In this document: piece after piece, positions 41,190-49,672 of the stretch
Position numbering within the stretch: the stretch's first letter is position 1
Layout: each line of letters starts with the position of its first letter
NCBI GenBank assembly: GCA_023386955.1
Contig: JAEWIS010000044.1
Coordinates: 372,001-436,000, forward strand
Source: Bacillota bacterium
Lineage (GTDB): Bacteria > Bacillota > Bacilli > Paenibacillales > NBRC-103111
DNA: 64,000 bases
Direction of reading: 5' to 3'
Made by a program: the position numbers and the translations under genes
The notes under the pieces: model-generated
Seen by the model: the letters and a program-made list of their open reading frames with translations, nothing else
Told to the model about the DNA's origin: nothing
The model's database searches: none

Positions 41190-41870
41190 TCAACTGGCGG
41201 GTGAGCCGTTTGGCTCCCGCCAGTTGTTGCTTTCCGCAGCCTGGAACGCCTCGTGGATCTCCTCCGCTAGTTCGGAGGCCATCTTGACCGCGTCCGCCCC
41301 CTCCGAGGAATGGAGGATGGCGGTGTAGTCGATGCAGACGGCATCGCAGCCTGCCCGTATGTATTCCGCAGCCTGAGCTCTTACCGCCCCGCCTGCGGCG
41401 ATAAGAGGGATATGCCCCAGCTCCGCCTTAATCTCAGCGGCATAGGCGGGTCCTATGGCCGCGGCCGGAAACAGCCGGACACCGCCGGAGCCATACTTCC
41501 AGGCCTTCATAACCTCTGTGGGGGTAAGGGCGCCGGGATACACCGGAAGCCTTGCCTCCCGCCCGAATTGAATCACCTTCTTGTCGATCCCCGGTGTGCA
41601 CAGAAAGGCTGCACCCGCCTCCAGCGCCGCCTTGGCATCCGCCACATCCAGAACCGCGCCGGCGCCGATCAAGGCTTTTTTGGGAAGCTGCTTCTTCAAA
41701 TCCCGGATCAGATAATACGCGCCTACCGTATTCAAAGGGATCTCCATGGCATGAATGCCGCCTTCATACAGCCAATGGGCTGCAGCTGCCAGCCTGTCCC
41801 TGTCCACTCCCCGCAGGGAGGCGATTATTCCCGCTTTTTTCAGCAATTCTCCGCCTTCTCCACGTTCCAT
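41190..41870 (-). CDS. KDPG/KHG aldolase-like protein lacking the Schiff-base lysine
   Basis: A 226-residue TIM-barrel protein of the 2-keto-3-deoxy-6-phosphogluconate aldolase family. The general base Glu is present (MEIPLNT, Glu43), as are PGALTPTEVMKAW and the phosphate-site AAGGAV. The family Schiff-base lysine of (L/V)K(F/L)FPA is Arg132 here (GGVRLFPA). Aldolase activity by the known mechanism would therefore fail. ATG 41870 is selected by GGGAGGATGGGGACG. Convergent with the flavodoxin gene; no Entner-Doudoroff genes are near. Confidence 0.85.
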   Translation of the reverse strand: MERGEGGELLKKAGIIASLRGVDRDRLAAAAHWLYEGGIHAMEIPLNTVGAYYLIRDLKKQLPKKALIGAGAVLDVADAKAALEAGAAFLCTPGIDKKVIQFGREARLPVYPGALTPTEVMKAWKYGSGGVRLFPAAAIGPAYAAEIKAELGHIPLIAAGGAVRAQAAEYIRAGCDAVCIDYTAILHSSEGADAVKMASELAEEIHEAFQAAESNNWREPNGSPAS

Positions 41871-42078
41871 CGTCCCCATCCTCCCTATTATGCCGGATGT
41901 ATGTCCGGGATGACCCCATGATACCACTCCTCCGGACTTTTTTCACTTTCATGGAGAAATTCTTCTGTTTCGTGTGTCAAAATTTCAGATTGCACTTATA
42001 ATGGAAGTACATTAGGCGTATGACCAGATGCTGGAGGCGGCCCACATCTTACGCGTAGAGAAATGGGGGAGTACACCG

Positions 42079-42546
42079 GTGATCGTCCAAATCAGCGCGG
42101 CAGTTGCGGCAGCCGCATTTACAGCGCTCGTCATTTATCTCATTACTTTTATTTTGTCGGCCAAACGGCTGATGGTGGAGGCCAACAAAACCTTATCCTC
42201 CATCCAGGGTGAGCTGGCATCCGTCAGCAAACAAAGCACCGAGCTTATGGCGGCCAGCCGCCAGCTTATCGAGAATGCGGATGATAAGCTGCATGCGTTT
42301 GACCCAGTAGCCCGTTCGGTGAAAACCGCAGGAGAGGCGCTTGAGCAGGCCTCAGCCTCGGTGAAGCAGGTTTCCGCCGCCGTTTCCCGGACTGCTTCGG
42401 GTGCGGCCAAGGGCAAAAGCCAGCAGCGGCTGGGCGAAGCGCTGGAGCTGGTCTCCACGGGGCTGCAGCTGTGGCAGAAGTGGCAGGATGCCAGGAACGC
42501 CAGGCAGCAAGCGAAGCATGTAACCAATACGGACACGAAAGGATGA
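42079..42546 (+). CDS. ytxG: DUF948 membrane protein, YtxG-like
   Basis: A 155-residue protein with one N-terminal membrane helix (IVQISAAVAAAAFTALVIYL) and a long cytoplasmic coiled coil (LMVEANKTLSSIQGELASVS...), the DUF948 layout. GTG 42079 follows GGGGGAGTACACCG; the upstream 17 codons are unsupported. It lies directly before a YtxH-type gene, as in the B. subtilis ytxGHJ stress operon. ytxJ is missing here and a YueI-type gene follows instead. Confidence 0.82.
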   Translation: MIVQISAAVAAAAFTALVIYLITFILSAKRLMVEANKTLSSIQGELASVSKQSTELMAASRQLIENADDKLHAFDPVARSVKTAGEALEQASASVKQVSAAVSRTASGAAKGKSQQRLGEALELVSTGLQLWQKWQDARNARQQAKHVTNTDTKG

Positions 42547-42552
42547 TTAGTG

Positions 42553-42963
42553 ATGGCAGAAAACAATTCAGGGAAGAATTTTCTTATCGGCGCTGTGGTA
42601 GGAGGCGTGCTGGGGGCAATAACGGCTCTGGTGCTGGCGCCTAAGCCCGGCAAGGAGCTGCGGGAGGACATCTCCCTGCAGGTAGACAAAATCAGCGGCA
42701 AAACAGTGGAGCTGGCCGGAATCGTCAGCGACAAAACCACGGAGCTGGCTAAGGTTGTCGGCGCCCAAAGCGTAGAGCTGGCGGGCAAAGCCAGAGATGT
42801 GGCTACCGTGATTGCAGATGCGGTGACAGAGGTTGTGGCCGACGAGGTCAGAGCCTGGAAGGAATCCCACGCCGCATTGCCGGAGACAGCTCCTGCAGCC
42901 GAAGAAGGGGATAAGGCGGAGGAAGAAGCCCGTTTGGTCTCCGTTTCGGCAGAAGTGAAGTAA
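42553..42963 (+). CDS. ytxH: YtxH-family general stress protein
   Basis: A 136-residue protein. The N-terminus NFLIGAVVGGVLGAITALVLAPKPGKELRED is the hallmark of YtxH/GvpP-like proteins, a glycine-rich membrane helix followed by APKxGKELRE, quoted here only in outline by its key residues Gly13, Gly17 and Pro29. A heptad coiled coil follows (KISGKTVELAGIVSDKTTEL). It starts 6 bp after ytxG. In B. subtilis the operon belongs to the sigma B/sigma H stress response; I could not find a sigma B promoter here. Confidence 0.85.
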   Translation: MAENNSGKNFLIGAVVGGVLGAITALVLAPKPGKELREDISLQVDKISGKTVELAGIVSDKTTELAKVVGAQSVELAGKARDVATVIADAVTEVVADEVRAWKESHAALPETAPAAEEGDKAEEEARLVSVSAEVK

Positions 42964-43048
42964 ATCCGGGCTGAGCCCGGACATCTGCGGCGGCCTTCAG
43001 TCCTAATGGGCTTGAGGCCGCCGGCATACATAACGAAGGAGGACAAGC

Positions 43049-43633
43049 ATGGCGGAGGAAAAAACGCAGTCGGGGTTTTCGGGCTATTCCGGTAAAAGCG
43101 AGATGGAGCGCACGCTTCAGGCGGGTTTGCAAGGAGCCCCGAGGCTGAAGCGTGAGGAAGTTTCGCATTATCTGGGCGAGTTCCGGGAGCGGGTTCTGCG
43201 GGTTCTGACGAAAAGCCAGGTAGGGGAGTCCATTCTGTACCGGGAGATTGAAGAGGCGGTGAAGCACCCGAAGGCCAAGCTGATGGTGCTGCAGGGAGGA
43301 CAGATGGAACAGGCGGTCTCCAAGTACCAAAAGCTGGCGGAAGCAAACGGGATTATCGTAACCTACCGCCGTGATGAGGAATTTACCGGGGAGATCGGGC
43401 TCGTGGTGGCGTCCGGCGACGCGGTGGATATGCCGGAGGTGGAAGTGGAATACAGGCAGGAGCGCCTGGCCAAAAAAGGGCTGACCGAGCAGCTGATCCG
43501 GGCTGCCGGCCAAGCGGTGTGCAAGGACTGTTATGCCCGCATCCGCGAGGCCGCACCGGAGGAGCTGGAGCATTACCAGCAGATCAATCCGTTAAGCCGG
43601 CTGTTCGGGGAGAAGTGCCCGGGCCACGAATAA
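43049..43633 (+). CDS. YueI-family protein (DUF1694)
   Basis: A 194-residue protein of the YueI family: MERTLQAGLQGAPRLKREEV, then FRERVLRVLTKSQV, and the conserved YRQERLAKKGL. It has the fold of a nucleoside/ribosomal-type Rossmann domain but no known activity. A Cys pair, VCKDCYARI, is present. Start follows GAAGGAGGACAAGC. It lies 85 bp after ytxH on the same strand and may share its transcript. Confidence 0.8.
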   Translation: MAEEKTQSGFSGYSGKSEMERTLQAGLQGAPRLKREEVSHYLGEFRERVLRVLTKSQVGESILYREIEEAVKHPKAKLMVLQGGQMEQAVSKYQKLAEANGIIVTYRRDEEFTGEIGLVVASGDAVDMPEVEVEYRQERLAKKGLTEQLIRAAGQAVCKDCYARIREAAPEELEHYQQINPLSRLFGEKCPGHE

Positions 43634-43638
43634 CGGGT

Positions 43639-44778
43639 CTACCACTTGGAGGGGTCGATGGTGTTGATGTCGATACCCTCCCAGATGTTCTTGATGGAGA
43701 TGGAAGGATCCTCGAAGGCCAGCCAGGCGGTGGGCAAATACCGCTCGCCGTATTCGCTGGATGGTTTGTTGATGATCTGGTTATCCTTGACCAGCACGGT
43801 GGAGGAGCCGCCGTCCAGGTTGGCTGCGATAATCGCGCCGCGCTCCAGGAACATCTGCTGGAGCTCATACAGAGTGACGCCGATGCTGTGGGTTTGCCTG
43901 CCGTCGATAACGGCGAACATGATGGTGCCGTCGGCGGTTTGGGCCATAGCGGTGCGCGGGGCGACGCCCCAGCCCTCCGCGGCGCTTTTGATGGAGCCTT
44001 CGCCGTTTACGATGAAACGGGGGGAGAAGGTCACTGCCTCGGACATTTTCATTTTTAGCAGCTCTTCCGCCGAATATTTGCCTGCGATCATTTTGCCGTC
44101 GGCGTCAATCCCCACCACGTGCAGCTTGGTGGTTTTGGCTGCATCCAGATAGAAGATTTTTCCTCCGGACATGACGATACCGGCAGGCTGGAAGCCGTTG
44201 CCCTTCCATTCCGGATCGGCAAAGCCGCCGCCGTTCACACCGGCCAGGGCGCCGGTCCGCTTCACCATGGAGGAGACCTTTTCACCTTTGTCCACCTTGC
44301 CCGGGACCACAATGCGCAGCTTCTTGGGATCATGGACATGCAGGATGTATCCCTTGTAATAGCCGTAAGCGCCTTTGCCCTCTACCTCCTCCACCTCGAT
44401 CGGCTCTTTGTTGACCTTATCGGGCTGGACGGATGTGACGGCCGGGATGGCGGGAGCCTGGACAATGGGGGTCTCGGCATATTTGTCGAAGCGTTCCCAA
44501 TACGCGTCCACGCGTTTCTTTAATTCCGCCTCACCTACCAGGTATTTGCCCCAGTGGCGGTGCTGGGTGGTGATCAGGGTATCCACCATAATATTGCGGT
44601 ATTGGGTTCCCCAAGGTGTCAGATAGAACCAGGCGGCGAACCCGGCGGCCAACACAAAGCCGATGATGCTGGTCCGTGCCAGGATACGCAGGAAAGGGTG
44701 CCGCTTCTTCTTCCGGGCGGCGCTGTGATTCACGCTCCGGGCCTGGCCGGGCGTTTGGGGTGGTGCTGGGGATGGCAT
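43639..44778 (-). CDS. Phosphodiester glycosidase (NAGPA)-domain membrane protein
   Basis: A 379-residue protein. A basic N-terminus is followed by one membrane helix (about residues 33-52, ILARTSIIGFVLAAGFAAWF). The extracytoplasmic part is a NAGPA domain (GVNGGGFADPEWKGNGFQPA, AVIDGRQTHSIGVTLYELQQ, ANLDGGSSTVL). The family uncovers phosphodiester-linked sugars and in Bacillus is thought to act on wall polymers. ATG 44778 is chosen because CGGAGGATACAACGTTA precedes it, while ATG 44820 has none. Confidence 0.87.
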   Translation of the reverse strand: MPSPAPPQTPGQARSVNHSAARKKKRHPFLRILARTSIIGFVLAAGFAAWFYLTPWGTQYRNIMVDTLITTQHRHWGKYLVGEAELKKRVDAYWERFDKYAETPIVQAPAIPAVTSVQPDKVNKEPIEVEEVEGKGAYGYYKGYILHVHDPKKLRIVVPGKVDKGEKVSSMVKRTGALAGVNGGGFADPEWKGNGFQPAGIVMSGGKIFYLDAAKTTKLHVVGIDADGKMIAGKYSAEELLKMKMSEAVTFSPRFIVNGEGSIKSAAEGWGVAPRTAMAQTADGTIMFAVIDGRQTHSIGVTLYELQQMFLERGAIIAANLDGGSSTVLVKDNQIINKPSSEYGERYLPTAWLAFEDPSISIKNIWEGIDINTIDPSKW

Positions 44779-44863
44779 TAACGTTGTATCCTCCGATCTA
44801 TCCTTGAATAACCTGAACATTCAACTACTATACGGCGGAGGGCCGCCAAAGGTTGCAGCCGTC

Positions 44864-45724
44864 CTACTCCCGGCGGGAGGGGCCCATGTTCAGCTGGTAA
44901 TGACGGTAATCCGTGGGCGCCTGACCGTACCACTTTTTGAATTGCTTCGAGAAATAGAGAGCATCGGGAAAACCCACCGACGCCGCTACCTGCTCCACCG
45001 TCAGGGGATCGCTTAGCAAGAGCCGTGCCCGCTCCATCCGGATTTTCAGCAGGAACTGCATAGGGGACAGGCCTGTATGCTGCTTGAACATTTTGGACAG
45101 ATGAGTGCGGTGGTAACCTAAGGTTTGCGCCAGCTGCTCGATGGAGATCTGCTGGGAATACTGCAGCGTCAGCCAGCGGATGGCCTGCTCCACCTGGCGG
45201 GTAATCTGCGCTTCCGGCTCAGGATCACTGGTTTCGGTGCGCTGCCGGTTGCCCACCAGATCTGCCAGGATCAGTCGAAGCCAGCCGGAGGCCTGCAGAT
45301 CGCAGGAGGGTTCGCCCTTGCCAAACACACGCTCGATCCGGCGGAACAGGGAGCAGGTTTTGGAGCTGTACGCGTTCTGGATCACCGGCTTCTCTGGAGT
45401 GATATCCAGCCGGGCCAGCAGCTCGTCCACCTGGCCGCCCTTATAGCCGGTCCAGCGGTAGGCCCATGGGGATTGCGGATCGGCATCGTACCGGACCAGT
45501 TCACCCGGGTAGATAAAAAAAGCGGCTCCTGCCTCAAGCAGGTATTCCTTGCCCCGGCAGTGAAAAACCCCTCTCCCGGACAGGACGTAGTGGAGCAGGT
45601 GATGGCTGTGCACCAATGGCCCCACCTTGTGGTCGGCGGAGGTTTGGGAGTGACCGCTGAACAGCACGGACAGCTCGTCCCTGGACGGGTACGGGTTAAT
45701 CGCCACACCATAATTCAGATCCAT
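44864..45724 (-). CDS. AraC-family regulator with N-terminal cupin sensor
   Basis: A 286-residue regulator of the sugar type. Residues 1-150 form a cupin-like ligand pocket (HSHHLLHYVLSGRGVFHCRG, then FFIYPGELVRYDAD). Residues 175-275 hold the two AraC HTHs (ISIEQLAQTLGYHRTHLSKM and VEQVAASVGFPDALYFSKQF). The alpha-galactosidase gene melA lies 700 bp away on the other strand past bdbC, and is the best guess for a target. Start follows AGAAAGGCGGTTTACC. Confidence 0.9.
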   Translation of the reverse strand: MDLNYGVAINPYPSRDELSVLFSGHSQTSADHKVGPLVHSHHLLHYVLSGRGVFHCRGKEYLLEAGAAFFIYPGELVRYDADPQSPWAYRWTGYKGGQVDELLARLDITPEKPVIQNAYSSKTCSLFRRIERVFGKGEPSCDLQASGWLRLILADLVGNRQRTETSDPEPEAQITRQVEQAIRWLTLQYSQQISIEQLAQTLGYHRTHLSKMFKQHTGLSPMQFLLKIRMERARLLLSDPLTVEQVAASVGFPDALYFSKQFKKWYGQAPTDYRHYQLNMGPSRRE

Positions 45725-45874
45725 GGTAAACCGCCTTTCTTCGCATCAGGAAACGGGAAGCGGCTGCCGCCGCAAATGTGCGCCTGCCTGACCGGACTTC
45801 TTCTATCATGATGCAGGAACAGAATCAAGAAATCAAGATTCGATTGGAATCAACAACCATGAGGAGGAGTACCT

Positions 45875-46321
45875 GTGAATCGTTTCTGGAAGGACAATGC
45901 CCTGCAGCTGGCTTGGGTGGTGGCGCTGGTGGCCACCTTGGGAAGCCTGTATTTTTCGGAAATTCTGGAGTACAATCCGTGCAAGCTATGCTGGATTCAG
46001 CGAATTTTTATGTATCCGTTGGTGATTCTTCTCGGCATTGCCGCCGTCAAGCGGGACAACAAAATTACTACCTATGTGCTGTCCTTGAGCATACCCGGGG
46101 GATTGGTGTCCCTTTACCATTACCTGTATGAAAAAACGGACTGGTTCCAAGCGGCCTCCAACTTTTGCCGGGAGAACCCCTGCGACATCGAATACATCAA
46201 CTGGCTTGGCTTTATTACGATCCCGTTTTTGGCGCTGACGGCCTTCATTCTCATCACCGTGATTTGCTTCCTTCTGCGTCGTGCTTTGCGCAAGAGCGAC
46301 GGACTACATTTCTCCATGTAA
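45875..46321 (+). CDS. bdbC: DsbB-type disulfide oxidoreductase (BdbC)
   Basis: A 148-residue protein with four membrane helices. The first periplasmic-side pair is CKLC (about residues 36-39), the second is Cys of FCRENPC (about 97-103), followed by INWLGFITIP. It passes electrons from a thioredoxin-like partner to quinone during disulfide formation. GTG 45875 follows GAGGAGGAGTACCT. The usual partner gene bdbD is not adjacent. Confidence 0.9.
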   Translation: MNRFWKDNALQLAWVVALVATLGSLYFSEILEYNPCKLCWIQRIFMYPLVILLGIAAVKRDNKITTYVLSLSIPGGLVSLYHYLYEKTDWFQAASNFCRENPCDIEYINWLGFITIPFLALTAFILITVICFLLRRALRKSDGLHFSM

Positions 46322-46424
46322 AAGTGGCTTCCTTCCATAGTGAAAAGGCTTCGGCTGCGGTATAGTAGACCTATAAGGGCTACCGGCCGGAGCCTATTTT
46401 TCCATCTGGAGGGTGTTTATTCCT

Positions 46425-47723
46425 ATGTCCAAAATTACGTTTCTGGGAGCAGGCAGCACCGTTTTCGCCAAGAATGTGTTGGGAGATTGTATGCTGACCC
46501 CGGCTTTGCAGGATTTCGAAATTGCCCTGTTCGATATTGATCTGGAGCGGTTGAAGGATTCGGAGAATATGCTGCTGAACCTGAAGGGGACGCTGAACAG
46601 CGGATGCCTTGTGAAAGCGTATACCAACCGCAAGGAGGCACTCCGGGGCGCCAAGTATGTGGTGAATGCCATCCAGGTGGGCGGTTATGAGCCCTGTACG
46701 GTGACCGACTTCGAGATTCCGAAGAAGTACGGGCTGCGCCAGACCATTGCGGATACCCTGGGCATCGGGGGGATTTTCCGGAATTTGCGCACCATTCCCG
46801 TGATGATGGATTTTGCGGCGGATATGCAGGAGGTTTGTCCAGACGCGTGGTTCCTGAACTACACCAACCCCATGGCCGTGCTGACCAATGCGATGAATAC
46901 CATGGGCGGCATCAAAACCGTCGGCCTCTGCCACAGCGTGCAGGTATGTGTGCCTCACCTGTTCCGCGATCTGGAGATGGACGATTCGGGAGTCCAGTGG
47001 AAAATCGCAGGCATCAACCATATGGCCTGGCTGCTGGAGGTTACCAAGGACGGCAAGGATCTGTACCCGGAGATCAAGGCCCGGGCCCGGGAAAAGCAAA
47101 AAACGGTCCATCACGATATGGTCCGCTACGAAATGATGCAGCGCTTCGGCTATTATATTACCGAATCCTCGGAGCACAATGCGGAGTACCATCCGTATTT
47201 CATCAAACGTAACTATCCGGAGCTGATCGAACGCTTCAACATTCCTCTGGATGAGTACCCCCGCCGTTGCGTCAGCCAAATTGAGCGGTGGAAAACCATG
47301 CGGGAGGAAATGGTCAACAACAAGAACCTGGAGCATTGCCGTTCCCGGGAATATGCCTCCTTCATGCTGGAAGCCATGGAAACCGACCAGCCCTACAAGA
47401 TCGGCGGGAATGTGATGAACACGGGGCTGATCCCCAACCTGCCCAAGGAAGCCTGCGTAGAGGTTCCGTGTCTGGTGGACAAAAGCGGCATTACACCTAC
47501 CTATGTCGGCGATTTGCCGCCGCAGCTTGCAGCGTTGAACCGCACCAACATCAACACTCAGCTGCTGACCCTGGAGGCGGCGCGTACGCTCAAAAAGGAG
47601 CATATCTACCATGCGGCTCTCCTGGATCCGCATACCTCTGCCGAGCTGTCCATCGACGATATCGTCGCCATGTGCGATGACCTTATCGCCGCCCATGGAA
47701 GCTGGCTGCCGAATTTCAAATAA
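46425..47723 (+). CDS. melA: Alpha-galactosidase, glycoside hydrolase family 4
   Basis: A 432-residue GH4 enzyme using NAD+ and Mn2+. The NAD-binding N-terminus is KITFLGAGSTVFAKNVLGD, the NP motif is NYTNPMAVLTNAM, the metal ligands are in GLCHSVQ and GINHMAWLL. Length equals that of typical MelA. It hydrolyses melibiose-type galactosides in the cytosol. ATG 46425 lies 10 bp after GGAGGG; the GTG at 46413 is too close to it. No transporter gene is linked. Confidence 0.93.
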   Translation: MSKITFLGAGSTVFAKNVLGDCMLTPALQDFEIALFDIDLERLKDSENMLLNLKGTLNSGCLVKAYTNRKEALRGAKYVVNAIQVGGYEPCTVTDFEIPKKYGLRQTIADTLGIGGIFRNLRTIPVMMDFAADMQEVCPDAWFLNYTNPMAVLTNAMNTMGGIKTVGLCHSVQVCVPHLFRDLEMDDSGVQWKIAGINHMAWLLEVTKDGKDLYPEIKARAREKQKTVHHDMVRYEMMQRFGYYITESSEHNAEYHPYFIKRNYPELIERFNIPLDEYPRRCVSQIERWKTMREEMVNNKNLEHCRSREYASFMLEAMETDQPYKIGGNVMNTGLIPNLPKEACVEVPCLVDKSGITPTYVGDLPPQLAALNRTNINTQLLTLEAARTLKKEHIYHAALLDPHTSAELSIDDIVAMCDDLIAAHGSWLPNFK

Positions 47724-47769
47724 GCCGCCTTGCGGCACCGCGTTTGGTTTGGCTGACCGCATAAATGTT

Positions 47770-47811
47770 AAAACCCCTGACCGCCCAGTGGAGCGGCTCA
47801 GGGGTTTTTAA
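47770..47811 (+). terminator. Terminator after melA
   Basis: AAAACCCCTGACCGC and GCGGCTCAGGGGTTTT form a long stem followed by T residues. Confidence 0.9.
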
Positions 47812-47902
47812 GTATCTTCAATTCCTGGACACGCTCCAGCTGCTCCTTTATGCAGCCTCGTTTTGCTTTTCATCCACGGGAACTCCGCCTCTCCGTGCAT
47901 CC

Positions 47903-48087
47903 GAAATGCAAAAGTGCATCTATTCTGCTGGAACACCGCTTCTATCTGCACCCCAAATGCAAAAGTGCAGCTATTATCCGCCGAGGGTTCCATGTTGCTT
48001 CCATCTGAGGGAAATAACTGCACTTTTGCAGGATAGACCGGAAAAACCAAGGTTTGTTTAATAAATACATGCACTTTTGCATTTCGG
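47903..48087. repeat. Intergenic grid array, TGCAAAAGTGCA family, locus 2
   Basis: Forward TGCAAAAGTGCA copies at 47907 and 47958, reverse TGCACTTTTGCA copies at 48019 and 48070. Spacing is 51 bp in both pairs, and 72 bp from second forward start to first reverse end, exactly as at 10243-10422. The flanks (AAA before, TATT after the forward motif) are also shared, the spacers are not. The remaining 600-bp convergent gap between melA and the DinB gene shows no gene. Confidence 0.9.
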
Positions 48088-48325
48088 AAGAGGCTGGAAG
48101 TAACGCTCCTGCGTACGCGGCCCTCTTAGGTTTTTCCAATCTGATCCAAACCAGGGTGTGTCTGAAAACCTTGAGGGGAGCAGATTATTTTGAATCTTTG
48201 TTCCGGGCAAAAACACTTTTGTGAAGGTGTACCGGGGGGACGTCAAGCATCAGTAACGCCGCATAGGGCGAACAGGGGGTTCAAGGATGCCTCATGCGGG
48301 CTGTTCAGACAGACGTTATCCTACC

Positions 48326-48817
48326 TTAGTCGAACTGGATGGTCCAAGCCTCCTGCATTCTGCGCAGCTGGACAATTTGGCCCGTGTGAAACAGGTCATG
48401 GGGGAGCCAGCCGATGAGGTAGTCCAGCAGTGTCCCCTCACCAAAGGGGCGGCTTAAGTCCTCGTCCGTCAAAGCGCCGAGAGCCTTGCGCAGTCTGGCG
48501 GCAACCTCCTCCGTCCGCTTCAGGCAAGCCTGCCAATCCGCCTCATCGGCTTCCGGATTTTCCCCGAAGGTGTCCAGATTGGTGTTGGCCTTGGGCGGAT
48601 TCGGGGTTTCCTCCAGCTTGTAGGCCAGCCGTTCATTATAAAAATTCAAATGATTGACCAGCTGGCGGATGCTGTTCCCCTGGGAAGCCGGCTTCCATAC
48701 AGATTGCGCCGCTGTGGTTCCTTTCAGGGCAGACTCCAAATTGACGCACCAGCCGCCTTCTGCATTCCAGCTTTGGTCCCGCATGGCAAGCAGCATGGAC
48801 AAACGGTCATGAGACAT
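48326..48817 (-). CDS. DinB-family protein
   Basis: A 163-residue four-helix bundle. The three metal-binding His of the family fit H56 (IRQLVNHLNFYNERL), and H139 and H143 in LPHDLFHTGQIVQLR. Members of the YfiT/DinB superfamily are metal-dependent thiol transferases or of unknown use. Start ATG 48817 follows GGGAGGAAATCATTT. Single gene; stop near the TGCAAAAG array. Confidence 0.88.
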   Translation of the reverse strand: MSHDRLSMLLAMRDQSWNAEGGWCVNLESALKGTTAAQSVWKPASQGNSIRQLVNHLNFYNERLAYKLEETPNPPKANTNLDTFGENPEADEADWQACLKRTEEVAARLRKALGALTDEDLSRPFGEGTLLDYLIGWLPHDLFHTGQIVQLRRMQEAWTIQFD

Positions 48818-49008
48818 AAATGATTTCCTCCCGGCTTTTGAATTGGTATAGTGGTGTGTAGAAACATATGCACGACATTTCTGTAACTATCTAAATAGGG
48901 ATAAGGTGGTTACTTGCAATATCACTTTATCATAGGGAAAACCTTCCTGCAACCGGAAACATTACATATAACCGATCTATCTGCAACAGGACGAGAGGAT
49001 GAGCAAGG

Positions 49009-49590
49009 TTGGACATGTTATGGCTGGATTTTTTGAATACGGATTATCATGACTGGAGAGGTACGGGGAAGGATGAGGACCGGCTGGAGCGAGTGGATAT
49101 GGTGAACCGGTTGCTGGATACGTGGCAGCTGTCCGCTGCCTTCCCCCTGTCTCCCCTGGAGCTCAAGGAGATGCGGGAGCTGCGCCAGTGGCTCAGGCAG
49201 CTGACGGAGCGGCTGGTCCGCGGGGAAACACTCACATTGGAGGACCTGGATAAGCTGAACGGTTATATGGAAACCTTCTGCGTATCGTACCGTCTGGAGG
49301 TGGAGGTATCCGAAAATAGCGGCCATGAGGCCTGTCCCCCTTACCGGCTGGAGGAGGAGCGGCAGGGACAGGGCTGGGCGGAGGTGCAGGGGGCTGTGGC
49401 TGCATCGTTCGCCAGGATGCTGGCTCATAACGAACCCGGCCGGATCCGGATCTGCGATAACCCCGATTGTTTGTGGGTGTTCTATGATGATACCCGCAGC
49501 CGGACCAAACGTTTCTGCGACGATACCATGTGCGGCAATCTGATGAAGGTGCGCCGGTTCCGGGCTAAACGAAAGCCGGAAACACCGTGA
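49009..49590 (+). CDS. CGNR zinc-finger (ABATE domain) regulator
   Basis: A 193-residue protein. The N-terminal ABATE-like part begins LWLDFLNTDYHDWRG, and the C-terminal finger reads CDNPDCLWVFYDDTRS...KRFCDDTMCGNLMKVRRFR, with CGNR as CGNL in this copy. The family is thought to bind stress-associated ligands and DNA. TTG 49009 is placed 8 bp after GAGGAT; ATG 49015 is an alternative. Single gene divergent from DinB. Confidence 0.85.
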   Translation: MDMLWLDFLNTDYHDWRGTGKDEDRLERVDMVNRLLDTWQLSAAFPLSPLELKEMRELRQWLRQLTERLVRGETLTLEDLDKLNGYMETFCVSYRLEVEVSENSGHEACPPYRLEEERQGQGWAEVQGAVAASFARMLAHNEPGRIRICDNPDCLWVFYDDTRSRTKRFCDDTMCGNLMKVRRFRAKRKPETP

Positions 49591-49672
49591 ATCGGGTCCC
49601 ATAAACAGGAATTTCCTCGGAGCATGTCGAATGGGTTAGCGTACAACTCCAAGAGACAGGAGGAAGCTCATT

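Noticed and set aside
47765..48139. Open frames on both strands across the second TGCAAAAGTGCA array
   Set aside because: Same reason: repeat-derived MQKC peptides, no ribosome binding site.
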